From Poecilobothrus nobilitatus (lineage: Eukaryota > Arthropoda > Insecta > Diptera > Dolichopodidae), in contig OX352773.1 of assembly GCA_947095535.1 (NCBI GenBank), positions 1 to 64,000 on the forward strand: a stretch of DNA of 64,000 nucleotides, read 5' to 3'. The notes under the pieces are model-generated. The model was not told where the DNA came from. It saw only the letters and a program-made list of their open reading frames with translations, and did not search any database. Of the stretch, positions 1 to 15,000 are shown in pieces; positions within the stretch are counted from its first letter, which is position 1; every line of letters begins with the position of its first letter. Position numbers and translations under genes: made by a program.

Positions 1-3000
1 ATAAAAAAAAAAGAAAATATATCTACCTATAAAGAAAATAAAAGTATTAAATTGAATTGGATTCGATCCTCGATAACACTTATAAATATGTTGAACAGAT
101 TACAAACATAATCAAATTACAAATAAATAAATATAGAAATTAAAAATAAAATGTTCAATAACTTTTAGGGCAAGTTAAATATATAATACATAAATACTAC
201 ATATGTATGTATTATACATATATTTATACTCGCAACATTTTAAATTTTAATAAAAGAAATAACAAAATTCATATATAAAGAACTTTGTTTTTTCATATAA
301 AAAACTTCGACACTGACTAGTTAGTTGTTAACATACATAAAAAAAAAGAAAATATATCTACCTATAAAGAAAATAAAAGCATTAAATTGAATTGGATTCG
401 ATCCTCGATAACACTTATAAATATGTTGAACAGATTACAAACATAATCAAATTACAAATAAATAAATATAGAAATTAAAAATAAAATGTTCAATAACTTT
501 TAGGGCAAGTTAAATATATAATACATAAATACTACATATGTATGTATTATACATATATTTATACTCGCAACATTTTAAATTTTAATAAAAGAAATAACAA
601 AATTCATATATAAAGAACTTTGTTTTTTCATATAAAAAACTTCGACACTGACTAGTTAGTTGTTAACATACATAAAAAAAAAAGAAAATATATCTACCTA
701 TAAAGAAAATAAAAGTATTAAATTGAATTGGATTCGATCCTCGATAACACTTATAAATATGTTGAACAGATTACAAACATAATCAAATTACAAATAAATA
801 AATATAGAAATTAAAAATAAAATGTTCAATAACTTTTAGGGCAAGTTAAATATATAATACATAAATACTACATATGTATGTATTATACATATATTTATAC
901 TCGCAACATTTTAAATTTTAATAAAAGAAATAACAAAATTCATATATAAAGAACTTTGTTTTTTCATATAAAAAACTTCGACACTGACTAGTTAGTTGTT
1001 AACATACATAAAAAAAAAAGAAAATATATCTACCTATAAAGAAAATAAAAGCATTAAATTGAATTGGATTCGATCCTCGATAACACTTATAAATATGTTG
1101 AACAGATTACAAACATAATCAAATTACAAATAAATAAATATAGAAATTAAAAATAAAATGTTCAATAACTTTTAGGGCAAGTTAAATATATAATACATAA
1201 ATACTACATATGTATGTATTATACATATATTTATACTCGCAACATTTTAAATTTTAATAAAAGAAATAACAAAATTCATATATAAAGAACTTTGTTTTTT
1301 CATATAAAAAACTTCGACACTGACTAGTTAGTTGTTAACATACATAAAAAAAAAAGAAAATATATCTACCTATAAAGAAAATAAAAGTATTAAATTGAAT
1401 TGGATTCGATCCTCGATAACACTTATAAATATGTTGAACAGATTACAAACATAATCAAATTACAAATAAATAAATATAGAAATTAAAAATAAAATGTTCA
1501 ATAACTTTTAGGGCAAGTTAAATATATAATACATAAATACTACATATGTATGTATTATACATATATTTATACTCGCAACATTTTAAATTTTAATAAAAGA
1601 AATAACAAAATTCATATATAAAGAACTTTGTTTTTTCATATAAAAAACTTCGACACTGACTAGTTAGTTGTTAACATACATAAAAAAAAAAGAAAATATA
1701 TCTACCTATAAAGAAAATAAAAGCATTAAATTGAATTGGATTCGATCCTCGATAACACTTATAAATATGTTGAACAGATTACAAACATAATCAAATTACA
1801 AATAAATAAATATAGAAATTAAAAATAAAATGTTCAATAACTTTTAGGGCAAGTTAAATATATAATACATAAATACTACATATGTATGTATTATACATAT
1901 ATTTATACTCGCAACATTTTAAATTTTAATAAAAGAAATAACAAAATTCATATATAAAGAACTTTGTTTTTTCATATAAAAAACTTCGACACTGACTAGT
2001 TAGTTGTTAACATACATAAAAAAAAAAGAAAATATATCTACCTATAAAGAAAATAAAAGTATTAAATTGAATTGGATTCGATCCTCGATAACACTTATAA
2101 ATATGTTGAACAGATTACAAACATAATCAAATTACAAATAAATAAATATAGAAATTAAAAATAAAATGTTCAATAACTTTTAGGGCAAGTTAAATATATA
2201 ATACATAAATACTACATATGTATGTATTATACATATATTTATACTCGCAACATTTTAAATTTTAATAAAAGAAATAACAAAATTCATATATAAAGAACTT
2301 TGTTTTTTCATATAAAAAACTTCGACACTGACTAGTTAGTTGTTAACATACATAAAAAAAAAAGAAAATATATCTACCTATAAAGAAAATAAAAGCATTA
2401 AATTGAATTGGATTCGATCCTCGATAACACTTATAAATATGTTGAACAGATTACAAACATAATCAAATTACAAATAAATAAATATAGAAATTAAAAATAA
2501 AATGTTCAATAACTTTTAGGGCAAGTTAAATATATAATACATAAATACTACATATGTATGTATTATACATATATTTATACTCGCAACATTTTAAATTTTA
2601 ATAAAAGAAATAACAAAATTCATATATAAAGAACTTTGTTTTTTCATATAAAAAACTTCGACACTGACTAGTTAGTTGTTAACATACATAAAAAAAAAAG
2701 AAAATATATCTACCTATAAAGAAAATAAAAGTATTAAATTGAATTGGATTCGATCCTCGATAACACTTATAAATATGTTGAACAGATTACAAACATAATC
2801 AAATTACAAATAAATAAATATAGAAATTAAAAATAAAATGTTCAATAACTTTTAGGGCAAGTTAAATATATAATACATAAATACTACATATGTATGTATT
2901 ATACATATATTTATACTCGCAACATTTTAAATTTTAATAAAAGAAATAACAAAATTCATATATAAAGAACTTTGTTTTTTCATATAAAAAACTTCGACAC

Positions 3001-6000
3001 TGACTAGTTAGTTGTTAACATACATAAAAAAAAAAGAAAATATATCTACCTATAAAGAAAATAAAAGCATTAAATTGAATTGGATTCGATCCTCGATAAC
3101 ACTTATAAATATGTTGAACAGATTACAAACATAATCAAATTACAAATAAATAAATATAGAAATTAAAAATAAAATGTTCAATAACTTTTAGGGCAAGTTA
3201 AATATATAATACATAAATACTACATATGTATGTATTATACATATATTTATACTCGCAACATTTTAAATTTTAATAAAAGAAATAACAAAATTCATATATA
3301 AAGAACTTTGTTTTTTCATATAAAAAACTTCGACACTGACTAGTTAGTTGTTAACATACATAAAAAAAAAGAAAATATATCTACCTATAAAGAAAATAAA
3401 AGTATTAAATTGAATTGGATTCGATCCTCGATAACACTTATAAATATGTTGAACAGATTACAAACATAATCAAATTACAAATAAATAAATATAGAAATTA
3501 AAAATAAAATGTTCAATAACTTTTAGGGCAAGTTAAATATATAATACATAAATACTACATATGTATGTATTATACATATATTTATACTCGCAACATTTTA
3601 AATTTTAATAAAAGAAATAACAAAATTCATATATAAAGAACTTTGTTTTTTCATATAAAAAACTTCGACACTGACTAGTTAGTTGTTAACATACATAAAA
3701 AAAAAAGAAAATATATCTACCTATAAAGAAAATAAAAGTATTAAATTGAATTGGATTCGATCCTCGATAACACTTATAAATATGTTGAACAGATTACAAA
3801 CATAATCAAATTACAAATAAATAAATATAGAAATTAAAAATAAAATGTTCAATAACTTTTAGGGCAAGTTAAATATATAATACATAAATACTACATATGT
3901 ATGTATTATACATATATTTATACTCGCAACATTTTAAATTTTAATAAAAGAAATAACAAAATTCATATATAAAGAACTTTGTTTTTTCATATAAAAAACT
4001 TCGACACTGACTAGTTAGTTGTTAACATACATAAAAAAAAAAGAAAATATATCTACCTATAAAGAAAATAAAAGCATTAAATTGAATTGGATTCGATCCT
4101 CGATAACACTTATAAATATGTTGAACAGATTACAAACATAATCAAATTACAAATAAATAAATATAGAAATTAAAAATAAAATGTTCAATAACTTTTAGGG
4201 CAAGTTAAATATATAATACATAAATACTACATATGTATGTATTATACATATATTTATACTCGCAACATTTTAAATTTTAATAAAAGAAATAACAAAATTC
4301 ATATATAAAGAACTTTGTTTTTTCATATAAAAAACTTCGACACTGACTAGTTAGTTGTTAACATACATAAAAAAAAAGAAAATATATCTACCTATAAAGA
4401 AAATAAAAGCATTAAATTGAATTGGATTCGATCCTCGATAACACTTATAAATATGTTGAACAGATTACAAACATAATCAAATTACAAATAAATAAATATA
4501 GAAATTAAAAATAAAATGTTCAATAACTTTTAGGGCAAGTTAAATATATAATACATAAATACTACATATGTATGTATTATACATATATTTATACTCGCAA
4601 CATTTTAAATTTTAATAAAAGAAATAACAAAATTCATATATAAAGAACTTTGTTTTTTCATATAAAAAACTTCGACACTGACTAGTTAGTTGTTAACATA
4701 CATAAAAAAAAAAGAAAATATATCTACCTATAAAGAAAATAAAAGTATTAAATTGAATTGGATTCGATCCTCGATAACACTTATAAATATGTTGAACAGA
4801 TTACAAACATAATCAAATTACAAATAAATAAATATAGAAATTAAAAATAAAATGTTCAATAACTTTTAGGGCAAGTTAAATATATAATACATAAATACTA
4901 CATATGTATGTATTATACATATATTTATACTCGCAACATTTTAAATTTTAATAAAAGAAATAACAAAATTCATATATAAAGAACTTTGTTTTTTCATATA
5001 AAAAACTTCGACACTGACTAGTTAGTTGTTAACATACATAAAAAAAAAAGAAAATATATCTACCTATAAAGAAAATAAAAGCATTAAATTGAATTGGATT
5101 CGATCCTCGATAACACTTATAAATATGTTGAACAGATTACAAACATAATCAAATTACAAATAAATAAATATAGAAATTAAAAATAAAATGTTCAATAACT
5201 TTTAGGGCAAGTTAAATATATAATACATAAATACTACATATGTATGTATTATACATATATTTATACTCGCAACATTTTAAATTTTAATAAAAGAAATAAC
5301 AAAATTCATATATAAAGAACTTTGTTTTTTCATATAAAAAACTTCGACACTGACTAGTTAGTTGTTAACATACATAAAAAAAAAAGAAAATATATCTACC
5401 TATAAAGAAAATAAAAGCATTAAATTGAATTGGATTCGATCCTCGATAACACTTATAAATATGTTGAACAGATTACAAACATAATCAAATTACAAATAAA
5501 TAAATATAGAAATTAAAAATAAAATGTTCAATAACTTTTAGGGCAAGTTAAATATATAATACATAAATACTACATATGTATGTATTATACATATATTTAT
5601 ACTCGCAACATTTTAAATTTTAATAAAAGAAATAACAAAATTCATATATAAAGAACTTTGTTTTTTCATATAAAAAACTTCGACACTGACTAGTTAGTTG
5701 TTAACATACATAAAAAAAAAAGAAAATATATCTACCTATAAAGAAAATAAAAGCATTAAATTGAATTGGATTCGATCCTCGATAACACTTATAAATATGT
5801 TGAACAGATTACAAACATAATCAAATTACAAATAAATAAATATAGAAATTAAAAATAAAATGTTCAATAACTTTTAGGGCAAGTTAAATATATAATACAT
5901 AAATACTACATATGTATGTATTATACATATATTTATACTCGCAACATTTTAAATTTTAATAAAAGAAATAACAAAATTCATATATAAAGAACTTTGTTTT

Positions 6001-9000
6001 TTCATATAAAAAACTTCGACACTGACTAGTTAGTTGTTAACATACATAAAAAAAAAAGAAAATATATCTACCTATAAAGAAAATAAAAGTATTAAATTGA
6101 ATTGGATTCGATCCTCGATAACACTTATAAATATGTTGAACAGATTACAAACATAATCAAATTACAAATAAATAAATATAGAAATTAAAAATAAAATGTT
6201 CAATAACTTTTAGGGCAAGTTAAATATATAATACATAAATACTACATATGTATGTATTATACATATATTTATACTCGCAACATTTTAAATTTTAATAAAA
6301 GAAATAACAAAATTCATATATAAAGAACTTTGTTTTTTCATATAAAAAACTTCGACACTGACTAGTTAGTTGTTAACATACATAAAAAAAAAAGAAAATA
6401 TATCTACCTATAAAGAAAATAAAAGCATTAAATTGAATTGGATTCGATCCTCGATAACACTTATAAATATGTTGAACAGATTACAAACATAATCAAATTA
6501 CAAATAAATAAATATAGAAATTAAAAATAAAATGTTCAATAACTTTTAGGGCAAGTTAAATATATAATACATAAATACTACATATGTATGTATTATACAT
6601 ATATTTATACTCGCAACATTTTAAATTTTAATAAAAGAAATAACAAAATTCATATATAAAGAACTTTGTTTTTTCATATAAAAAACTTCGACACTGACTA
6701 GTTAGTTGTTAACATACATAAAAAAAAAAGAAAATATATCTACCTATAAAGAAAATAAAAGTATTAAATTGAATTGGATTCGATCCTCGATAACACTTAT
6801 AAATATGTTGAACAGATTACAAACATAATCAAATTACAAATAAATAAATATAGAAATTAAAAATAAAATGTTCAATAACTTTTAGGGCAAGTTAAATATA
6901 TAATACATAAATACTACATATGTATGTATTATACATATATTTATACTCGCAACATTTTAAATTTTAATAAAAGAAATAACAAAATTCATATATAAAGAAC
7001 TTTGTTTTTTCATATAAAAAACTTCGACACTGACTAGTTAGTTGTTAACATACATAAAAAAAAAAGAAAATATATCTACCTATAAAGAAAATAAAAGCAT
7101 TAAATTGAATTGGATTCGATCCTCGATAACACTTATAAATATGTTGAACAGATTACAAACATAATCAAATTACAAATAAATAAATATAGAAATTAAAAAT
7201 AAAATGTTCAATAACTTTTAGGGCAAGTTAAATATATAATACATAAATACTACATATGTATGTATTATACATATATTTATACTCGCAACATTTTAAATTT
7301 TAATAAAAGAAATAACAAAATTCATATATAAAGAACTTTGTTTTTTCATATAAAAAACTTCGACACTGACTAGTTAGTTGTTAACATACATAAAAAAAAA
7401 AGAAAATATATCTACCTATAAAGAAAATAAAAGTATTAAATTGAATTGGATTCGATCCTCGATAACACTTATAAATATGTTGAACAGATTACAAACATAA
7501 TCAAATTACAAATAAATAAATATAGAAATTAAAAATAAAATGTTCAATAACTTTTAGGGCAAGTTAAATATATAATACATAAATACTACATATGTATGTA
7601 TTATACATATATTTATACTCGCAACATTTTAAATTTTAATAAAAGAAATAACAAAATTCATATATAAAGAACTTTGTTTTTTCATATAAAAAACTTCGAC
7701 ACTGACTAGTTAGTTGTTAACATACATAAAAAAAAAAGAAAATATATCTACCTATAAAGAAAATAAAAGCATTAAATTGAATTGGATTCGATCCTCGATA
7801 ACACTTATAAATATGTTGAACAGATTACAAACATAATCAAATTACAAATAAATAAATATAGAAATTAAAAATAAAATGTTCAATAACTTTTAGGGCAAGT
7901 TAAATATATAATACATAAATACTACATATGTATGTATTATACATATATTTATACTCGCAACATTTTAAATTTTAATAAAAGAAATAACAAAATTCATATA
8001 TAAAGAACTTTGTTTTTTCATATAAAAAACTTCGACACTGACTAGTTAGTTGTTAACATACATAAAAAAAAAAGAAAATATATCTACCTATAAAGAAAAT
8101 AAAAGTATTAAATTGAATTGGATTCGATCCTCGATAACACTTATAAATATGTTGAACAGATTACAAACATAATCAAATTACAAATAAATAAATATAGAAA
8201 TTAAAAATAAAATGTTCAATAACTTTTAGGGCAAGTTAAATATATAATACATAAATACTACATATGTATGTATTATACATATATTTATACTCGCAACATT
8301 TTAAATTTTAATAAAAGAAATAACAAAATTCATATATAAAGAACTTTGTTTTTTCATATAAAAAACTTCGACACTGACTAGTTAGTTGTTAACATACATA
8401 AAAAAAAAAGAAAATATATCTACCTATAAAGAAAATAAAAGCATTAAATTGAATTGGATTCGATCCTCGATAACACTTATAAATATGTTGAACAGATTAC
8501 AAACATAATCAAATTACAAATAAATAAATATAGAAATTAAAAATAAAATGTTCAATAACTTTTAGGGCAAGTTAAATATATAATACATAAATACTACATA
8601 TGTATGTATTATACATATATTTATACTCGCAACATTTTAAATTTTAATAAAAGAAATAACAAAATTCATATATAAAGAACTTTGTTTTTTCATATAAAAA
8701 ACTTCGACACTGACTAGTTAGTTGTTAACATACATAAAAAAAAAAGAAAATATATCTACCTATAAAGAAAATAAAAGTATTAAATTGAATTGGATTCGAT
8801 CCTCGATAACACTTATAAATATGTTGAACAGATTACAAACATAATCAAATTACAAATAAATAAATATAGAAATTAAAAATAAAATGTTCAATAACTTTTA
8901 GGGCAAGTTAAATATATAATACATAAATACTACATATGTATGTATTATACATATATTTATACTCGCAACATTTTAAATTTTAATAAAAGAAATAACAAAA

Positions 9001-12000
9001 TTCATATATAAAGAACTTTGTTTTTTCATATAAAAAACTTCGACACTGACTAGTTAGTTGTTAACATACATAAAAAAAAAAGAAAATATATCTACCTATA
9101 AAGAAAATAAAAGCATTAAATTGAATTGGATTCGATCCTCGATAACACTTATAAATATGTTGAACAGATTACAAACATAATCAAATTACAAATAAATAAA
9201 TATAGAAATTAAAAATAAAATGTTCAATAACTTTTAGGGCAAGTTAAATATATAATACATAAATACTACATATGTATGTATTATACATATATTTATACTC
9301 GCAACATTTTAAATTTTAATAAAAGAAATAACAAAATTCATATATAAAGAACTTTGTTTTTTCATATAAAAAACTTCGACACTGACTAGTTAGTTGTTAA
9401 CATACATAAAAAAAAAAGAAAATATATCTACCTATAAAGAAAATAAAAGTATTAAATTGAATTGGATTCGATCCTCGATAACACTTATAAATATGTTGAA
9501 CAGATTACAAACATAATCAAATTACAAATAAATAAATATAGAAATTAAAAATAAAATGTTCAATAACTTTTAGGGCAAGTTAAATATATAATACATAAAT
9601 ACTACATATGTATGTATTATACATATATTTATACTCGCAACATTTTAAATTTTAATAAAAGAAATAACAAAATTCATATATAAAGAACTTTGTTTTTTCA
9701 TATAAAAAACTTCGACACTGACTAGTTAGTTGTTAACATACATAAAAAAAAAAGAAAATATATCTACCTATAAAGAAAATAAAAGCATTAAATTGAATTG
9801 GATTCGATCCTCGATAACACTTATAAATATGTTGAACAGATTACAAACATAATCAAATTACAAATAAATAAATATAGAAATTAAAAATAAAATGTTCAAT
9901 AACTTTTAGGGCAAGTTAAATATATAATACATAAATACTACATATGTATGTATTATACATATATTTATACTCGCAACATTTTAAATTTTAATAAAAGAAA
10001 TAACAAAATTCATATATAAAGAACTTTGTTTTTTCATATAAAAAACTTCGACACTGACTAGTTAGTTGTTAACATACATAAAAAAAAAAGAAAATATATC
10101 TACCTATAAAGAAAATAAAAGCATTAAATTGAATTGGATTCGATCCTCGATAACACTTATAAATATGTTGAACAGATTACAAACATAATCAAATTACAAA
10201 TAAATAAATATAGAAATTAAAAATAAAATGTTCAATAACTTTTAGGGCAAGTTAAATATATAATACATAAATACTACATATGTATGTATTATACATATAT
10301 TTATACTCGCAACATTTTAAATTTTAATAAAAGAAATAACAAAATTCATATATAAAGAACTTTGTTTTTTCATATAAAAAACTTCGACACTGACTAGTTA
10401 GTTGTTAACATACATAAAAAAAAAAGAAAATATATCTACCTATAAAGAAAATAAAAGTATTAAATTGAATTGGATTCGATCCTCGATAACACTTATAAAT
10501 ATGTTGAACAGATTACAAACATAATCAAATTACAAATAAATAAATATAGAAATTAAAAATAAAATGTTCAATAACTTTTAGGGCAAGTTAAATATATAAT
10601 ACATAAATACTACATATGTATGTATTATACATATATTTATACTCGCAACATTTTAAATTTTAATAAAAGAAATAACAAAATTCATATATAAAGAACTTTG
10701 TTTTTTCATATAAAAAACTTCGACACTGACTAGTTAGTTGTTAACATACATAAAAAAAAAAGAAAATATATCTACCTATAAAGAAAATAAAAGCATTAAA
10801 TTGAATTGGATTCGATCCTCGATAACACTTATAAATATGTTGAACAGATTACAAACATAATCAAATTACAAATAAATAAATATAGAAATTAAAAATAAAA
10901 TGTTCAATAACTTTTAGGGCAAGTTAAATATATAATACATAAATACTACATATGTATGTATTATACATATATTTATACTCGCAACATTTTAAATTTTAAT
11001 AAAAGAAATAACAAAATTCATATATAAAGAACTTTGTTTTTTCATATAAAAAACTTCGACACTGACTAGTTAGTTGTTAACATACATAAAAAAAAAAGAA
11101 AATATATCTACCTATAAAGAAAATAAAAGCATTAAATTGAATTGGATTCGATCCTCGATAACACTTATAAATATGTTGAACAGATTACAAACATAATCAA
11201 ATTACAAATAAATAAATATAGAAATTAAAAATAAAATGTTCAATAACTTTTAGGGCAAGTTAAATATATAATACATAAATACTACATATGTATGTATTAT
11301 ACATATATTTATACTCGCAACATTTTAAATTTTAATAAAAGAAATAACAAAATTCATATATAAAGAACTTTGTTTTTTCATATAAAAAACTTCGACACTG
11401 ACTAGTTAGTTGTTAACATACATAAAAAAAAAAGAAAATATATCTACCTATAAAGAAAATAAAAGCATTAAATTGAATTGGATTCGATCCTCGATAACAC
11501 TTATAAATATGTTGAACAGATTACAAACATAATCAAATTACAAATAAATAAATATAGAAATTAAAAATAAAATGTTCAATAACTTTTAGGGCAAGTTAAA
11601 TATATAATACATAAATACTACATATGTATGTATTATACATATATTTATACTCGCAACATTTTAAATTTTAATAAAAGAAATAACAAAATTCATATATAAA
11701 GAACTTTGTTTTTTCATATAAAAAACTTCGACACTGACTAGTTAGTTGTTAACATACATAAAAAAAAAAGAAAATATATCTACCTATAAAGAAAATAAAA
11801 GTATTAAATTGAATTGGATTCGATCCTCGATAACACTTATAAATATGTTGAACAGATTACAAACATAATCAAATTACAAATAAATAAATATAGAAATTAA
11901 AAATAAAATGTTCAATAACTTTTAGGGCAAGTTAAATATATAATACATAAATACTACATATGTATGTATTATACATATATTTATACTCGCAACATTTTAA

Positions 12001-15000
12001 ATTTTAATAAAAGAAATAACAAAATTCATATATAAAGAACTTTGTTTTTTCATATAAAAAACTTCGACACTGACTAGTTAGTTGTTAACATACATAAAAA
12101 AAAAAGAAAATATATCTACCTATAAAGAAAATAAAAGCATTAAATTGAATTGGATTCGATCCTCGATAACACTTATAAATATGTTGAACAGATTACAAAC
12201 ATAATCAAATTACAAATAAATAAATATAGAAATTAAAAATAAAATGTTCAATAACTTTTAGGGCAAGTTAAATATATAATACATAAATACTACATATGTA
12301 TGTATTATACATATATTTATACTCGCAACATTTTAAATTTTAATAAAAGAAATAACAAAATTCATATATAAAGAACTTTGTTTTTTCATATAAAAAACTT
12401 CGACACTGACTAGTTAGTTGTTAACATACATAAAAAAAAAAGAAAATATATCTACCTATAAAGAAAATAAAAGTATTAAATTGAATTGGATTCGATCCTC
12501 GATAACACTTATAAATATGTTGAACAGATTACAAACATAATCAAATTACAAATAAATAAATATAGAAATTAAAAATAAAATGTTCAATAACTTTTAGGGC
12601 AAGTTAAATATATAATACATAAATACTACATATGTATGTATTATACATATATTTATACTCGCAACATTTTAAATTTTAATAAAAGAAATAACAAAATTCA
12701 TATATAAAGAACTTTGTTTTTTCATATAAAAAACTTCGACACTGACTAGTTAGTTGTTAACATACATAAAAAAAAAAGAAAATATATCTACCTATAAAGA
12801 AAATAAAAGCATTAAATTGAATTGGATTCGATCCTCGATAACACTTATAAATATGTTGAACAGATTACAAACATAATCAAATTACAAATAAATAAATATA
12901 GAAATTAAAAATAAAATGTTCAATAACTTTTAGGGCAAGTTAAATATATAATACATAAATACTACATATGTATGTATTATACATATATTTATACTCGCAA
13001 CATTTTAAATTTTAATAAAAGAAATAACAAAATTCATATATAAAGAACTTTGTTTTTTCATATAAAAAACTTCGACACTGACTAGTTAGTTGTTAACATA
13101 CATAAAAAAAAAAGAAAATATATCTACCTATAAAGAAAATAAAAGTATTAAATTGAATTGGATTCGATCCTCGATAACACTTATAAATATGTTGAACAGA
13201 TTACAAACATAATCAAATTACAAATAAATAAATATAGAAATTAAAAATAAAATGTTCAATAACTTTTAGGGCAAGTTAAATATATAATACATAAATACTA
13301 CATATGTATGTATTATACATATATTTATACTCGCAACATTTTAAATTTTAATAAAAGAAATAACAAAATTCATATATAAAGAACTTTGTTTTTTCATATA
13401 AAAAACTTCGACACTGACTAGTTAGTTGTTAACATACATAAAAAAAAAAGAAAATATATCTACCTATAAAGAAAATAAAAGCATTAAATTGAATTGGATT
13501 CGATCCTCGATAACACTTATAAATATGTTGAACAGATTACAAACATAATCAAATTACAAATAAATAAATATAGAAATTAAAAATAAAATGTTCAATAACT
13601 TTTAGGGCAAGTTAAATATATAATACATAAATACTACATATGTATGTATTATACATATATTTATACTCGCAACATTTTAAATTTTAATAAAAGAAATAAC
13701 AAAATTCATATATAAAGAACTTTGTTTTTTCATATAAAAAACTTCGACACTGACTAGTTAGTTGTTAACATACATAAAAAAAAAAGAAAATATATCTACC
13801 TATAAAGAAAATAAAAGTATTAAATTGAATTGGATTCGATCCTCGATAACACTTATAAATATGTTGAACAGATTACAAACATAATCAAATTACAAATAAA
13901 TAAATATAGAAATTAAAAATAAAATGTTCAATAACTTTTAGGGCAAGTTAAATATATAATACATAAATACTACATATGTATGTATTATACATATATTTAT
14001 ACTCGCAACATTTTAAATTTTAATAAAAGAAATAACAAAATTCATATATAAAGAACTTTGTTTTTTCATATAAAAAACTTCGACACTGACTAGTTAGTTG
14101 TTAACATACATAAAAAAAAAAGAAAATATATCTACCTATAAAGAAAATAAAAGCATTAAATTGAATTGGATTCGATCCTCGATAACACTTATAAATATGT
14201 TGAACAGATTACAAACATAATCAAATTACAAATAAATAAATATAGAAATTAAAAATAAAATGTTCAATAACTTTTAGGGCAAGTTAAATATATAATACAT
14301 AAATACTACATATGTATGTATTATACATATATTTATACTCGCAACATTTTAAATTTTAATAAAAGAAATAACAAAATTCATATATAAAGAACTTTGTTTT
14401 TTCATATAAAAAACTTCGACACTGACTAGTTAGTTGTTAACATACATAAAAAAAAAAGAAAATATATCTACCTATAAAGAAAATAAAAGTATTAAATTGA
14501 ATTGGATTCGATCCTCGATAACACTTATAAATATGTTGAACAGATTACAAACATAATCAAATTACAAATAAATAAATATAGAAATTAAAAATAAAATGTT
14601 CAATAACTTTTAGGGCAAGTTAAATATATAATACATAAATACTACATATGTATGTATTATACATATATTTATACTCGCAACATTTTAAATTTTAATAAAA
14701 GAAATAACAAAATTCATATATAAAGAACTTTGTTTTTTCATATAAAAAACTTCGACACTGACTAGTTAGTTGTTAACATACATAAAAAAAAAAGAAAATA
14801 TATCTACCTATAAAGAAAATAAAAGCATTAAATTGAATTGGATTCGATCCTCGATAACACTTATAAATATGTTGAACAGATTACAAACATAATCAAATTA
14901 CAAATAAATAAATATAGAAATTAAAAATAAAATGTTCAATAACTTTTAGGGCAAGTTAAATATATAATACATAAATACTACATATGTATGTATTATACAT

